Shown here one piece after another: positions 25,484-34,298 of a DNA stretch of 42,500 nt; position 1 is the stretch's first letter; every line of letters begins with the position of its first letter. This DNA is from an uncultured Planctomycetaceae bacterium. GTDB lineage: Bacteria; Planctomycetota; Planctomycetia; Pirellulales; UBA1268. The stretch is from the NCBI GenBank assembly GCA_937926325.1, contig CALAZQ010000190.1, forward strand, positions 1 to 42,500, written 5' to 3'. A program made the position numbers and the translations under genes. Under the pieces are notes generated by a model that was not told the DNA's origin, ran no database searches, and was given only the letters and a program-made list of their open reading frames with translations.

Positions 25484-25753
25484 ATGCTCGTACTCTCCAG
25501 ACAACGTGATGAAAGCATCATGATCGGCGACTCCATCGTCGTGACGATCGTGGACATTCGAGGAGACAAGGTACGGCTGGGCATCAATGCCCCGGCAGAG
25601 ATCCCGGTGCACCGCCAAGAGGTCTACGAGGCAATCCAGCGGGAGAACCTCCGGGCGGCGAGTCTCGATCCGGCGGAAACGCAGAGCCTCGGCGGCATGA
25701 CGGCCCGACGCGGTGGTTCCGAGCAGCCGTCGTCAAAGCAGCAGCCGCGGTAG
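25484..25753 (+). CDS. csrA: carbon storage regulator CsrA, copy 1
   Basis: CsrA is an RNA-binding dimer that represses or stabilises mRNAs by binding GGA motifs near the ribosome site. ATG 25484 gives 89 residues. The core [20 protein letters not shown], then [24 protein letters not shown], is intact, with Leu4, Arg6 and the RNA-binding VHR segment. After residue 55 comes a C-terminal tail of about 34 residues, longer than in E. coli CsrA (61). The ribosome site AGGAAGGA (25469-25476) itself holds two GGA motifs, suggesting self-control. It pairs with fliW. A second csrA is at 40102. Confidence 0.94.
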   Translation: MLVLSRQRDESIMIGDSIVVTIVDIRGDKVRLGINAPAEIPVHRQEVYEAIQRENLRAASLDPAETQSLGGMTARRGGSEQPSSKQQPR

Positions 25754-25775
25754 CTGGCAGGCGCCCACCGTCGCA

Positions 25776-26360
25776 TCAGCCCTGGGGGAAATAGTCCGGC
25801 TCGTTGCCCGCCTTCCACTTGATGTTACAGCCGATGCTCGGCTGCTGCGGTTCCGGAACGGCTGCTCCGGCAAGGACCGCATCGATCGCCCGCCGAAGGT
25901 CGGTCCCGGTGACCGGAATGCCGCTGTCCGGACGACTCTCGTCAAGTTGGCCGCGGTAGACCAGGCGACGGTCGGCGTCAAACAGGTAGAAGTCGGGCGT
26001 ACAGGCAGCGTGATAGGCCTTGGCCACCTCCTGGGTTTCGTCGTAGAGGTAAGGGAACGCATAGCCCCGGTCCTCACTTTCGCGAACCATCTGCTCGGGC
26101 GAGTCGGCGGGGTGGGTCGCCACATCGTTGGAGCTGATGGCAACGACACCGATCCCCTGCGGCAGATAGTCGCGGCCCAGGGCGGCCAACTGGTCGGCCA
26201 CATGCTTGACAAAGGGGCAATGGTTGCAGATGAACATGACAACCGTCCCCCGCGGGCCAGCGACGTCCGCCAGCGAGAGGGTGCGGCCGTCGACATTCAC
26301 GAGTGAAAAGTCAGGGGCGGAGGTACCAAGGGCAAGCATGGTGCTGGGGGTGCGAACCAT
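25776..26360 (-). CDS. thioredoxin-fold peroxiredoxin-like protein (AhpC/TSA type)
   Basis: A redox protein with the alkyl hydroperoxide reductase/thioredoxin fold. ATG 26360 is preceded by GGGAG 9 bases away and gives 194 residues. The pattern LGTSAPDFSLVNVDGRTLSL opens the fold; the active site is MFICNHCPFVKHV with Cys45 and Cys48 in a CxxC arrangement. Further family segments are VVAISSNDVATHPADSPEQM and TPDFYLFDADRRLVYRGQLD. No signal peptide or lipid-attachment cysteine is seen, so the protein is probably cytoplasmic. It lies 50 bases after the TatD gene on the same strand. The exact substrate is not known. Confidence 0.87.
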   Translation of the reverse strand: MVRTPSTMLALGTSAPDFSLVNVDGRTLSLADVAGPRGTVVMFICNHCPFVKHVADQLAALGRDYLPQGIGVVAISSNDVATHPADSPEQMVRESEDRGYAFPYLYDETQEVAKAYHAACTPDFYLFDADRRLVYRGQLDESRPDSGIPVTGTDLRRAIDAVLAGAAVPEPQQPSIGCNIKWKAGNEPDYFPQG

Positions 26361-26410
26361 CGATGAAATCTCCCAAGGGGGTAAACGGGAACGGATCGGC
26401 TGGCTGGGGG

Positions 26411-27190
26411 TCAGTTCTCCTGCCGCAGAAACAGCCGGCAGGCATTCGCGGTGGTGGTTGCGGCGAGGCACTCGAGTGATTCGCCCCGGGCGATGGCGAG
26501 GCAGCGAGCCGTGTGAATAACGTGGGCCGGCTCGTTGCGTCGGCCGCGCAACGGCTCGGGGGAAAGAAACGGGCTGTCGGTCTCGATCAGCAGGCGATCG
26601 GCCGGCACGGTTGCGGCAACATGCCGGAGCGTCTCGCCCGACCGGAAGGTGACCATGCCGGCAAATCCGAGATAAAAGCCCAGTGCGACCGCCTCGGCAG
26701 CCTCCTCAGCGGTGCCGGTAAAGCTGTGCAGAACCCCGGTCAGCGGTCCGTGCTGCTGAGCGGCCCTGAGCATATCCAGCACATCACGGATGCTCTCCCG
26801 GCAATGAATGACCAGCGGCAGGCCAAGTTTCTGCGCGAGCCTGATGTGGCGATCGAAGAAGTCCCGCTGAACGTCGCGGGCCGCGTCGTCACGATACCAA
26901 TCGAGACCGGTCTCACCGACAGCCGCAACCCGCCCCGAGACGATCAGCCGGGTGACCCGGTCCCACTCATCGGCTGCAATCTCAGCCGTGTCGTTGGGAT
27001 GAATCCCGGCGGCGCAGACCAGGCCCGATTCCGCGGCACAGAGGCTCGCCGCCGCTTCACTGTCGGCTGCCCGGGTGCCGATCACTGTCAGCCGGGAGAC
27101 TCCGGCAGCCCGCGCTCTGGCAAGCACGTCATCAAGCTCCCCGCCGTAGCGAAGCGGGTCGAGATGGCAGTGGCTGTCATAAAAGTCCAT
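26411..27190 (-). CDS. tatD: TatD-family metal-dependent deoxyribonuclease
   Basis: TatD proteins are cytoplasmic metal-dependent nucleases of the amidohydrolase fold, with roles in DNA repair and degradation. The 259-residue length is typical. Metal-site motifs visible: DSHCHLD (His7, His9), GIHPNDTAEI, the glutamate in VGETGLDWYR, VIHCRES, HSFTG, and the aspartate in LLIETDSPFLSPEPLRG. All four family signatures are intact. It lies 21 bases downstream of the helical unknown protein and 50 bases upstream of the thioredoxin-fold gene on the minus strand, at the tail of the nuo block. Confidence 0.95.
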   Translation of the reverse strand: MDFYDSHCHLDPLRYGGELDDVLARARAAGVSRLTVIGTRAADSEAAASLCAAESGLVCAAGIHPNDTAEIAADEWDRVTRLIVSGRVAAVGETGLDWYRDDAARDVQRDFFDRHIRLAQKLGLPLVIHCRESIRDVLDMLRAAQQHGPLTGVLHSFTGTAEEAAEAVALGFYLGFAGMVTFRSGETLRHVAATVPADRLLIETDSPFLSPEPLRGRRNEPAHVIHTARCLAIARGESLECLAATTTANACRLFLRQEN

Positions 27191-27211
27191 CGGGCCAACC
27201 GTTCAGGTGCC

Positions 27212-27712
27212 TCACCCAGCCGTCACGGGCCCGGCGGTGGTCGCCTTTCCAGCCAGCCGGGCCTGTTGCTGCGCGAGCAGGTCGAGATGCCCGTCGATCG
27301 CGGCCCGGACTTCGCGGATCAGTTCGGCGGCTCGCCCGGCGGTGACGCCGTCATGGCTGGCAGCGAGGTCGGCTTCTTCGACAATTTTGGCGATCTCCCG
27401 TTGCCGCTCAGCCAGGTCGGCGGTAAGCCGCCCGAGCAGAAATCCAAGATCGACATCGTGCCAACCGGTGAAGGAAAGCGGAAACGCCGACTGTGGCAGT
27501 TCCAGTTCGTCATCGACCAGGATTGTTTCAGCCCGATCGATAAAGTTCTGGTGGTCAGCCGCCAGGTCGGCCAGGGCAAGCTTCAGATCCTCGTCCCCTC
27601 GATAGGTCCAGATGCCCGAGTCGGCCAGGTACATCAGCGGGGAACGCCGCAGCAGCCGAATCAGCCGGGCCAACAGCCCGGCACCGACCCGGCGAGGATC
27701 ATAGGTTGTCAT
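27212..27712 (-). CDS. hypothetical helical protein, ferritin-like pattern
   Basis: ATG 27712 gives 166 residues; the frame is open to 27751 but that start overlaps nothing conserved. I do not recognise a named family. The protein is almost wholly helical: residues about 15-35 are basic, then MYLADSGIWTYRGDEDLKLA, ALADLAADHQNFIDRAETIL and later LLGRLTADLAERQREIAKI. The helical pattern with Glu/His in LAADHQNFIDRAE resembles ferritin-like four-helix proteins, but no certain metal-binding pair can be set. It lies 45 bases after nuoN and 21 before tatD on the same strand. Confidence 0.65.
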   Translation of the reverse strand: MTTYDPRRVGAGLLARLIRLLRRSPLMYLADSGIWTYRGDEDLKLALADLAADHQNFIDRAETILVDDELELPQSAFPLSFTGWHDVDLGFLLGRLTADLAERQREIAKIVEEADLAASHDGVTAGRAAELIREVRAAIDGHLDLLAQQQARLAGKATTAGPVTAG

Positions 27713-27757
27713 CAACTGCACTCCCAACGCCCGCCCGGCTGAGCCCAGCACCGCTGC

Positions 27758-29404
27758 TTACGAGGCAATCGCGCCGGCCAACTGAGCCGCCGCGTAGAGG
27801 CCCGACCAGAAAATTCCAAACACCACCACCGGGACAACCAGCCCTGTCACCATGGCACCGGAAATCGATACCAATGGAAATGGCTCAGCCACCCTGTCTT
27901 CCGGCAGCGGATCGAAGGTCATCACCTTGAGCACCCGCAGGTAATAGAACAGGCTGACGACGGTATTGAGGCCTCCAACCACCAGCAGCAGCAGCATGAG
28001 GGGCCGCTCGCAGCCGGCGGTGATCGCATCGACCAGCGACGAAAAGACCAGAAACTTCGCCACGAAGCCGGAGAGCGGTGGCAGCCCGATCAGGCTCACC
28101 AGCACAACGGCCATCGCGACCACGATTCCGGGGCTCGTCTGGATGAGGCCACCGTAGGCGGCAATCTCCTCACTCCGCAGCCGATTCCGTAGCAGGGCGA
28201 CAATGCCAAAGGCCCCCAGGTTCATGAACAGGTAGGTCGCCAGGTAGAACGCCACCGCCGTGATCGCATCACGGGCACCGGCCGGCGCGGCTGCCGCCAT
28301 GGCCACCGCCGCTGCCACCGCCATCATCAGGTAGCCGGCATGGGCAATCGTTGAATAGGCGAGCAGCCGCTTCATGTTCGTCTGCCCGTAGGCCGCCAGG
28401 TTGCCGAAGGTACAGGTGATTGCCGCCAGCAGTCCGATGACGTAAACGATGAAATGCCGCACATCGACGAGCGCCGTCACGGTGGCGGCCACCGCCGACT
28501 CCGCCCCGCCCGCGGGCACCCCGAAGCCGAAGGCAACCCGCACCAAAAGCGCCACCGCCGCCGCCTTGCTCGCGACCGACAGGAACGCCCCCACCTCGGC
28601 GGCCGCCCCCTCAAAGACATCGGGACACCAAAAGTGAAAGGGCACCGCCGAAAGCTTGAAGGCGAGGCCGACCGTCAGCATCAACCCACCGAGGCAGAGC
28701 ACCATCGCACTACCGCCGGTGCCTCCGGCCGACAGCACGCGGGCCAATTCACCCGGTATGGCCGGCAGTTGCAAGGTTCCGAGCACCCCGGCAATCAGGC
28801 TGATGCCATAAAGCATGACGCCAGCGGCCCCGGCTCCGTAGACGGCATACTTCAAGGCCGCCTCTGAACTCGCGGGCCGACCCTTGAGCATGCCGGCCAG
28901 GGCGTACGACGGCACGCTTGCCATCTCAACTGCCAGGAAGACCATCAGCAAATGGTTCGCCGACGCCATCAAGCACATGCCCAGGCTGCTGCCCAAAACC
29001 AAGGCATAGAAATCGGCACCGTCCTCCCGGTCGGGAATACCCGAAAGCTTCGTCAACAGCACGTAGAGCACCAGGAAGCCGGTCAGGATCAGCCGCAAAA
29101 AGGCGGTCAGCGAGTCAAAGACCACGAGTCCGCCGAAGATCTCTTGCCGTCCCCCAGCCGACGCCACAACCGCATCGCCGGGGAGGCCTCCAAGCCCGAG
29201 AAAGTCGGCATACGCATACCAACTGGCGAAGCAGACACCACCAAACGCCAGCAGCCCCGAGTCCAGCCGCCGCAGCAGCGGCAGCATGCGACAAAGCAAC
29301 AGCAACACAATCGTGGCGACGAGCGTAAGCTCTGGCCGGAACCGCGGCAACGAGACGCCGACGGTGTCGGTGAACAGTTCACTCAGCAGAGTGCCGATAT
29401 TCAT
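27758..29404 (-). CDS. nuoN: NADH-quinone oxidoreductase subunit N
   Basis: NuoN is one of three antiporter-like membrane subunits of respiratory complex I. The 548-residue protein has about 14 membrane helices. Conserved parts are the glutamate helix VFLAVEMASVPSYALAGM, the lysine helices FKLSAVPFHFWCPDVFEGA and MKRLLAYSTIAHAGYLMM, and LIGLPPLSGFVAKFLVF. It is somewhat longer than the E. coli protein (485). It is last of the complex I genes and lies 68 bases after nuoM. Confidence 0.95.
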   Translation of the reverse strand: MNIGTLLSELFTDTVGVSLPRFRPELTLVATIVLLLLCRMLPLLRRLDSGLLAFGGVCFASWYAYADFLGLGGLPGDAVVASAGGRQEIFGGLVVFDSLTAFLRLILTGFLVLYVLLTKLSGIPDREDGADFYALVLGSSLGMCLMASANHLLMVFLAVEMASVPSYALAGMLKGRPASSEAALKYAVYGAGAAGVMLYGISLIAGVLGTLQLPAIPGELARVLSAGGTGGSAMVLCLGGLMLTVGLAFKLSAVPFHFWCPDVFEGAAAEVGAFLSVASKAAAVALLVRVAFGFGVPAGGAESAVAATVTALVDVRHFIVYVIGLLAAITCTFGNLAAYGQTNMKRLLAYSTIAHAGYLMMAVAAAVAMAAAAPAGARDAITAVAFYLATYLFMNLGAFGIVALLRNRLRSEEIAAYGGLIQTSPGIVVAMAVVLVSLIGLPPLSGFVAKFLVFSSLVDAITAGCERPLMLLLLVVGGLNTVVSLFYYLRVLKVMTFDPLPEDRVAEPFPLVSISGAMVTGLVVPVVVFGIFWSGLYAAAQLAGAIAS

Positions 29405-29472
29405 TTCTGTTTTCGTGGCTCCAACAGCAGTGCGATGTTTCTGAATGCGATTTCAGCCCGACGACGACCCGC

Positions 29473-31296
29473 TCAGCGGGCTCCCTCACGCTCGGCAAGA
29501 TCGTGCAGCCTGGCCGCCGGTCGCAACGAATCGGCCGGGGCATGTTCGGCGGCAACCAGGAGTTTGCGGGTTCCGTCATGCACGTCGCGGGTCCAGTCGG
29601 CAAGTGTTTCGACCTGCTGGTTCACCGTCGGCGTGACGTACTGGAACAGCGTTTGGGGCGCTACGCCAAAGACAATCGCTAAAAACACCAGCGGGGTCGC
29701 AATCGACAACTCACGGGGCGTGATGGGGGTGAGCGCTTCTTCATGCGGCCCGCGGTATTCCGCCCCAAGATAGACCCGCTGGATAGCCCAGAGAATGTAG
29801 GCGGCTGTCAGAATGACGGTGAAGGCCGAGATGACTGCCAGCACACGGCTGTAGTTCCAGCTCGACAGCGTCACCAGCACCTCCCCGATGAAGCCGCAGA
29901 GCCCGGGCAGGCCGAGGCCGGCAAAAAACACCGCGATGGCCAGGCCGCTGTAGACCGGCATTTTTCCGAAGATACCGCCGAATTCCTGCAGGTTTCGGTG
30001 ATGCACCCGGTCGTAGAGGACGCCGACCATGAAGAACATGCCGGCTGAACTGATCCCGTGGGCCAGCATCTGGAACATCGCGCCGTTGACTCCCTGGGCC
30101 CAAAAGTCCCACCGGTACTCCTGCCCGTCAACCGCACTCCAGACCCCCAGGCCAAGCATCACGTAGCCCATGTGGCTGACTGAGCTGTAGGCCACCATCC
30201 GTTTGAAGTCGGTCTGGGCCAGGGCCGCGAAGGCGCCGTACACCATCGACACCACGCCGACCCCGCAGACCAGCCAGGCCAGCGACAGACCGGCACCCGG
30301 ACAGATCGGATAGCAAATTCGCAAGATGCCGTAACCACCGAGCTTCAGCAGGATGCCGGCGAGGATCATCGAGATCGGCGTGGGTGCCTCAACGTGGGCA
30401 TCGGGCAGCCAGGTATGAACCGGCACCACGGGCACCTTGATCACAAAGCCGATCAGCAGCAGCAGAAACGCCCAGGTTTCCAGGCTCGTGTCAAGCCAGA
30501 CGGTGGTCGCGGCGAAGGGCGAATTCGGCAGCTGACCAATGGCCGCCAGGGCCATCAGGTTGAAGGTGTGCACCGCCCCGTCGGCTGCCCGGATGGCGGC
30601 GATCTCATCGACAGCGGTTGCCGGGCTCACAACATGCGTTGCGATCAGCTGTTCATCCGAGAGCAGGCCGACATCGCTCGTGAAATAGAGCATGAGGATG
30701 GCAATCAGCATCAGCACACTGCCAAGCAGCGTGTACAGAAAGAACTTGATTGCCGCGTATTCACGGCGGGGGCCACCCCAGATGCCGATGAGAAAGTACA
30801 TCGGCAGGAGCATGACCTCCCAGAAGACGTAGAACAGAAAGAAGTCGAGCGAGACGAAGACACCCAGCATGCCGCTCTCCAGCAGCAGGAAGAGCACGTG
30901 GTAGGCCTTCACATGCTTGCTGATCGGCCAACTGGCAGCGGCAGCGAGCATCGACAGAAAGGTGGTGAGCACCACCAGTGGCAGGCTGATGCCATCGACA
31001 CCAAGCAGATACTCAATCCCGAAGGCTTCGATCCAAGGCAGCTTGACGACCCCTTGCATGTCCGGATTGCCAAGAACGAACTGCCCTGGCCCCACAGGCC
31101 CGAACAGTTGCGGCACCGCCAGCCAGAGCGACAGCAGAAACACCACGGCGGTTGTCCCGAGGGTGATCCACCGAACGACCTCCTCTCGTGCCTTCGGCAC
31201 GAGAGGCAGCGACAGGAAGGCAGCCACGACGGCGGGCAGGAAGACGATTAATGTCAGCGGCCAGAAGGCGGCGTTCTCAACGACTGCGGCGTTCAT
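29473..31296 (-). CDS. nuoM: NADH-quinone oxidoreductase subunit M
   Basis: NuoM is the second antiporter-like proton-pumping subunit of complex I. The 607 residues exceed E. coli NuoM (509). Conserved features are the glutamate in FYVFWEVMLLPMYFLIGIWG (Glu160), the lysine in FVIKVPVVPVHTWLPDAHVE (about 284-303) and the discontinuous-helix lysine in FKRMVAYSSVSHMGYVMLG. The extra length is partly an insert of about 60 residues (roughly 206-270) in a loop between helices, containing a Thr/Ala/Asp-rich stretch. The C-terminal 70 residues include a soluble tail. It lies 51 bases after nuoL. Confidence 0.95.
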   Translation of the reverse strand: MNAAVVENAAFWPLTLIVFLPAVVAAFLSLPLVPKAREEVVRWITLGTTAVVFLLSLWLAVPQLFGPVGPGQFVLGNPDMQGVVKLPWIEAFGIEYLLGVDGISLPLVVLTTFLSMLAAAASWPISKHVKAYHVLFLLLESGMLGVFVSLDFFLFYVFWEVMLLPMYFLIGIWGGPRREYAAIKFFLYTLLGSVLMLIAILMLYFTSDVGLLSDEQLIATHVVSPATAVDEIAAIRAADGAVHTFNLMALAAIGQLPNSPFAATTVWLDTSLETWAFLLLLIGFVIKVPVVPVHTWLPDAHVEAPTPISMILAGILLKLGGYGILRICYPICPGAGLSLAWLVCGVGVVSMVYGAFAALAQTDFKRMVAYSSVSHMGYVMLGLGVWSAVDGQEYRWDFWAQGVNGAMFQMLAHGISSAGMFFMVGVLYDRVHHRNLQEFGGIFGKMPVYSGLAIAVFFAGLGLPGLCGFIGEVLVTLSSWNYSRVLAVISAFTVILTAAYILWAIQRVYLGAEYRGPHEEALTPITPRELSIATPLVFLAIVFGVAPQTLFQYVTPTVNQQVETLADWTRDVHDGTRKLLVAAEHAPADSLRPAARLHDLAEREGAR

Positions 31297-31347
31297 GAAG
31301 TGATCCAGGGCGTGGAAAGCGGGGGAAAGTGAACAAGTCGGCCAGGA

Positions 31348-33885
31348 TCAACCGGCCAGTGAGGTCCGAAATAAGAGGGTCGCGAGCACGAAGATCGCCA
31401 CCGTCCCGACGACGATGAACATCACGTACTGCCGCAGCCGTCCTGTCTGCAGCCGCCGCATTTCAATTCCAGTGTTCCAGGTGACCCTCCCGGCGGCGTT
31501 GACCAGACCGTCGACAACGGTGCGATCAAACCAGGCGTCAATGCCGGCAATCTGCCGGGCGGCCCAGGCAATCCCGTTGATGAGGCCGTCAATCAGCCTG
31601 CGGTCGATGCCACTGATCAGCCGGGCAAGCCGCAGCGTCGGCATCACGAAGAGGATGTGGTAGAGCTCATCGACATACCAACGGTTCACCAGGAACGTGT
31701 AGGCCGGACCGGCAAGCCTGGCAACGACCGCCGGGCTGACCAACGGCCTGAGATACATCAGCGCGGCCAGCAGGACTCCCGCGGCAGCCGTTGCAAAGGC
31801 GGTGAGGGTCGCCGTGACGTGAATGTCTTCCGCGTGGCTGTCATGTTCCGCCGGCAGGCTGATCGCTCCGAGGATGACATCGGTTGAAACAGTTGTCGCG
31901 GTGCCCGCAGGCCGCGACTGTTCGAGCAGGCCTGCCACGCCAAACCCACTCGGCAACCCCCAGCCGGCGATCACCGCAAATACGGCCAGCACGACCAGCG
32001 GCATGGTCATCACCCGCGGCGATTCATGGGCATGTTCAGCAATGTGATGATCACGGGGGCTGCCGGCAAAGGTCATGAACCAGAGCCGGAACATGTAGAA
32101 CGCCGTGATGAAGGCCCCTCCGGCGACGGCGAGATAGAGAATGCCGTGGGCCGGATTGAGTCGGGCGTAGAGGAGGGCCTGGGCCAGAATGGCGTCCTTC
32201 GAGTAGTAACCACTCAGCCCAATCACGAAGGGCACCCCGGCACCGATGATCGCCAGGCAGCCGATCAGCATGGTCCAGGCCGTGTACGGCATCACCTTCA
32301 ACAGCCCCCCCATCTTCCGCATGTCATTGGTATGGCAGGCGTGAATCACCGAGCCTGAGCAGAGAAAGAGCAGGCTTTTGAAGAAGGCGTGGGTGACCAG
32401 ATGAAAAAGCCCCGCCACCCAGCCGCCGACTCCAAGGGCAAGCATCATGTAGCCAAGTTGACTCACCGTCGAATAGGCGAGCACCCGCTTGATGTCATTG
32501 GCGGTCACGGCAATGGTCGCCGCGATGAACAGCGTGATGCCACCGACGTAGGCGATCACCAGCAATACATCCGGGGTGAGCACCGGGTAGAACCGGCCGA
32601 CCAGATAGACGCCGGCCGCCACCATCGTCGCGGAGTGAACCAGCGCCGAGACCGGAGTCGGCCCTTCCATAGCGTCGGGAAGCCAGACGAACAGCGGCAC
32701 CTGGGCACTTTTGCCGACACAGCCGCAGAAGATGCCGACACCGGCAATGAACAGCAGCCAGCGACCGTAGCCCGCCTCCCGCCAGCCCGGCACCGCGGCA
32801 GCCACCTCGCGGCGGACCGCCTGCTGATCGGACTGTCCGGAGGCCAGGCCCGCAACGTCGGCGGCGGCGGCGAACGCGACGAGCCCGTCAGGAACTTCCT
32901 GCTGATACCCGTGGGCCGTCGGTCGCACCAGCTCAAACAGGCCCGGCTGCGGATCGCCCGTGGCTGGATCAACACTGGAACCAAAATGCAGTGTGCCGAG
33001 ACCACCCCAGAGGGCCATCAGGCCGATCAGCATGCCAAAGTCACCGACGCGGTTGACGATGAACGCCTTGTTGGCTGCGGTCGAAGCCGAGTGCCGCTCA
33101 AAATAAAAGCCGATCAGGAACCAGGAGCAGATGCCGACGAGTTCCCAAAAGACGAAGACCATCGCCAGATTGCCCGCTATCACGATGCCAAGCATCGAGA
33201 AGCAGAAGAGCGACAATGCCTGGAAAAATCGGTGGAATCGCCCCTCGCGGGAAAATGGGCCACCACTCGTCAACTGAACCTCCGCATCGGTGACCGGATG
33301 GAGTTCATCGTGCATGTAGCCGGCAGCGTAGACATGGATGCAGGTGGCAATCAGGGTGACCACCACGAACATCAACACCGTAATCGAGTCGATGTACCAG
33401 CCGATGGTGAGCCTGAGTGCCCCCCCGGAATAGAGCGTGTACCAGTCACCGGCGTAGGCCACCGGGGCCACCGCAGCATGCTCGCCTTCATGTGGGTGAG
33501 CATCACCATGGGCTCCCGAATCATGATGATCTTCATCCTGATGGTCTTCGTGATGCTCAGCCTCATCATGACCTGAAGCGGCAGCCGGCGGGGCGGACGA
33601 GTCGGCCCGAAAGGCCGTCAGCCGGACCATCGAATCGCTGCGGGCAGCGTGACCGTCACCATGATCCCCGTGACTGGCAGCCGAGGGCGGATGATGCCCC
33701 AGCCAGACACCCAGGGCGACCACTGAAAGCACGAGCGATGAGGCAATCGCCGCCGTCGCGACGTTGGCGGCAGACTTCCCGTGCGGCCCCATGCGAGTGC
33801 CAAAAAACAGAATTGCCACGAACGAGGCGAGGGGGATCAGCCAGGCGAGTCCCAGCAGAAGCGGCAGCAGCGTGGCGATTTCCAT
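31348..33885 (-). CDS. nuoL: NADH-quinone oxidoreductase subunit L with large insertions
   Basis: NuoL is the distal antiporter-like subunit of complex I with the long lateral helix. ATG 33885 gives 845 residues against 613 in E. coli; the frame is open to 33912. Conserved parts are the glutamate helix VFVFWELVGICSWFLIGFYF, KSAQVPLFVWLPDAMEGPTP and IKRVLAYSTVSQLGYMMLA. Two additions are clear. The first is a loop at about residues 64-136 with 15 histidines and many Asp/Glu, before IGWYIDSITVLMF. The second is about 70 residues after LGTLHFGSSVDP, containing GLASGQSDQQAVRREVAA. The C-terminal lateral helix region is present. It lies 65 bases after nuoK. Confidence 0.94.
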   Translation of the reverse strand: MEIATLLPLLLGLAWLIPLASFVAILFFGTRMGPHGKSAANVATAAIASSLVLSVVALGVWLGHHPPSAASHGDHGDGHAARSDSMVRLTAFRADSSAPPAAASGHDEAEHHEDHQDEDHHDSGAHGDAHPHEGEHAAVAPVAYAGDWYTLYSGGALRLTIGWYIDSITVLMFVVVTLIATCIHVYAAGYMHDELHPVTDAEVQLTSGGPFSREGRFHRFFQALSLFCFSMLGIVIAGNLAMVFVFWELVGICSWFLIGFYFERHSASTAANKAFIVNRVGDFGMLIGLMALWGGLGTLHFGSSVDPATGDPQPGLFELVRPTAHGYQQEVPDGLVAFAAAADVAGLASGQSDQQAVRREVAAAVPGWREAGYGRWLLFIAGVGIFCGCVGKSAQVPLFVWLPDAMEGPTPVSALVHSATMVAAGVYLVGRFYPVLTPDVLLVIAYVGGITLFIAATIAVTANDIKRVLAYSTVSQLGYMMLALGVGGWVAGLFHLVTHAFFKSLLFLCSGSVIHACHTNDMRKMGGLLKVMPYTAWTMLIGCLAIIGAGVPFVIGLSGYYSKDAILAQALLYARLNPAHGILYLAVAGGAFITAFYMFRLWFMTFAGSPRDHHIAEHAHESPRVMTMPLVVLAVFAVIAGWGLPSGFGVAGLLEQSRPAGTATTVSTDVILGAISLPAEHDSHAEDIHVTATLTAFATAAAGVLLAALMYLRPLVSPAVVARLAGPAYTFLVNRWYVDELYHILFVMPTLRLARLISGIDRRLIDGLINGIAWAARQIAGIDAWFDRTVVDGLVNAAGRVTWNTGIEMRRLQTGRLRQYVMFIVVGTVAIFVLATLLFRTSLAG

Positions 33886-33950
33886 GGTTGTGTTTCGTAC
33901 TCCGGGCGGCACGGCGGGCCAGCCTGCGAAAACCTGATTGAACAGCAGCC

Positions 33951-34298
33951 CTAGCCGCGGAGGTCGTCTGCCCGGTCAACATCGACCGTCCCGTGGTTGT
34001 TGTAAAAGTTGAGCGTGATCGCCAGCGCCACCGCCGCCTCGGCAGCCGCCAACAGGATGACAAACAGAGCCATCACCTCACCATCAAGCCCCAGGGGCGA
34101 CCGGCCCTCGCCGGCAAGGTAGGACGACCCGAATGCCACAAAGTTGATGTTCGCCCCGTTGAGCACCAATTCAATGCCCATCAGCACGCCGAGCGCATTC
34201 CGCTTCACGGCCATGCAGACCACACCGGCGGTAAACATGAGGCCGCCGACCAAGAGATAATGGGTGACGCCGATGCTGCCCACTGCTGCCAGAATCAT
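33951..34298 (-). CDS. nuoK: NADH-quinone oxidoreductase subunit K
   Basis: NuoK is a small three-helix membrane subunit of complex I. The 115 residues contain VTHYLLVGGLMFTAGVVCM, the glutamate in MGIELVLNGANINFVAF and the second glutamate helix FVILLAAAEAAVALAITLNF. These match the family. A short tail after YNNHGTV is slightly longer than in E. coli. It starts inside the nuoJ stop (ATGA overlap), so translation is coupled. Confidence 0.95.
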   Translation of the reverse strand: MILAAVGSIGVTHYLLVGGLMFTAGVVCMAVKRNALGVLMGIELVLNGANINFVAFGSSYLAGEGRSPLGLDGEVMALFVILLAAAEAAVALAITLNFYNNHGTVDVDRADDLRG

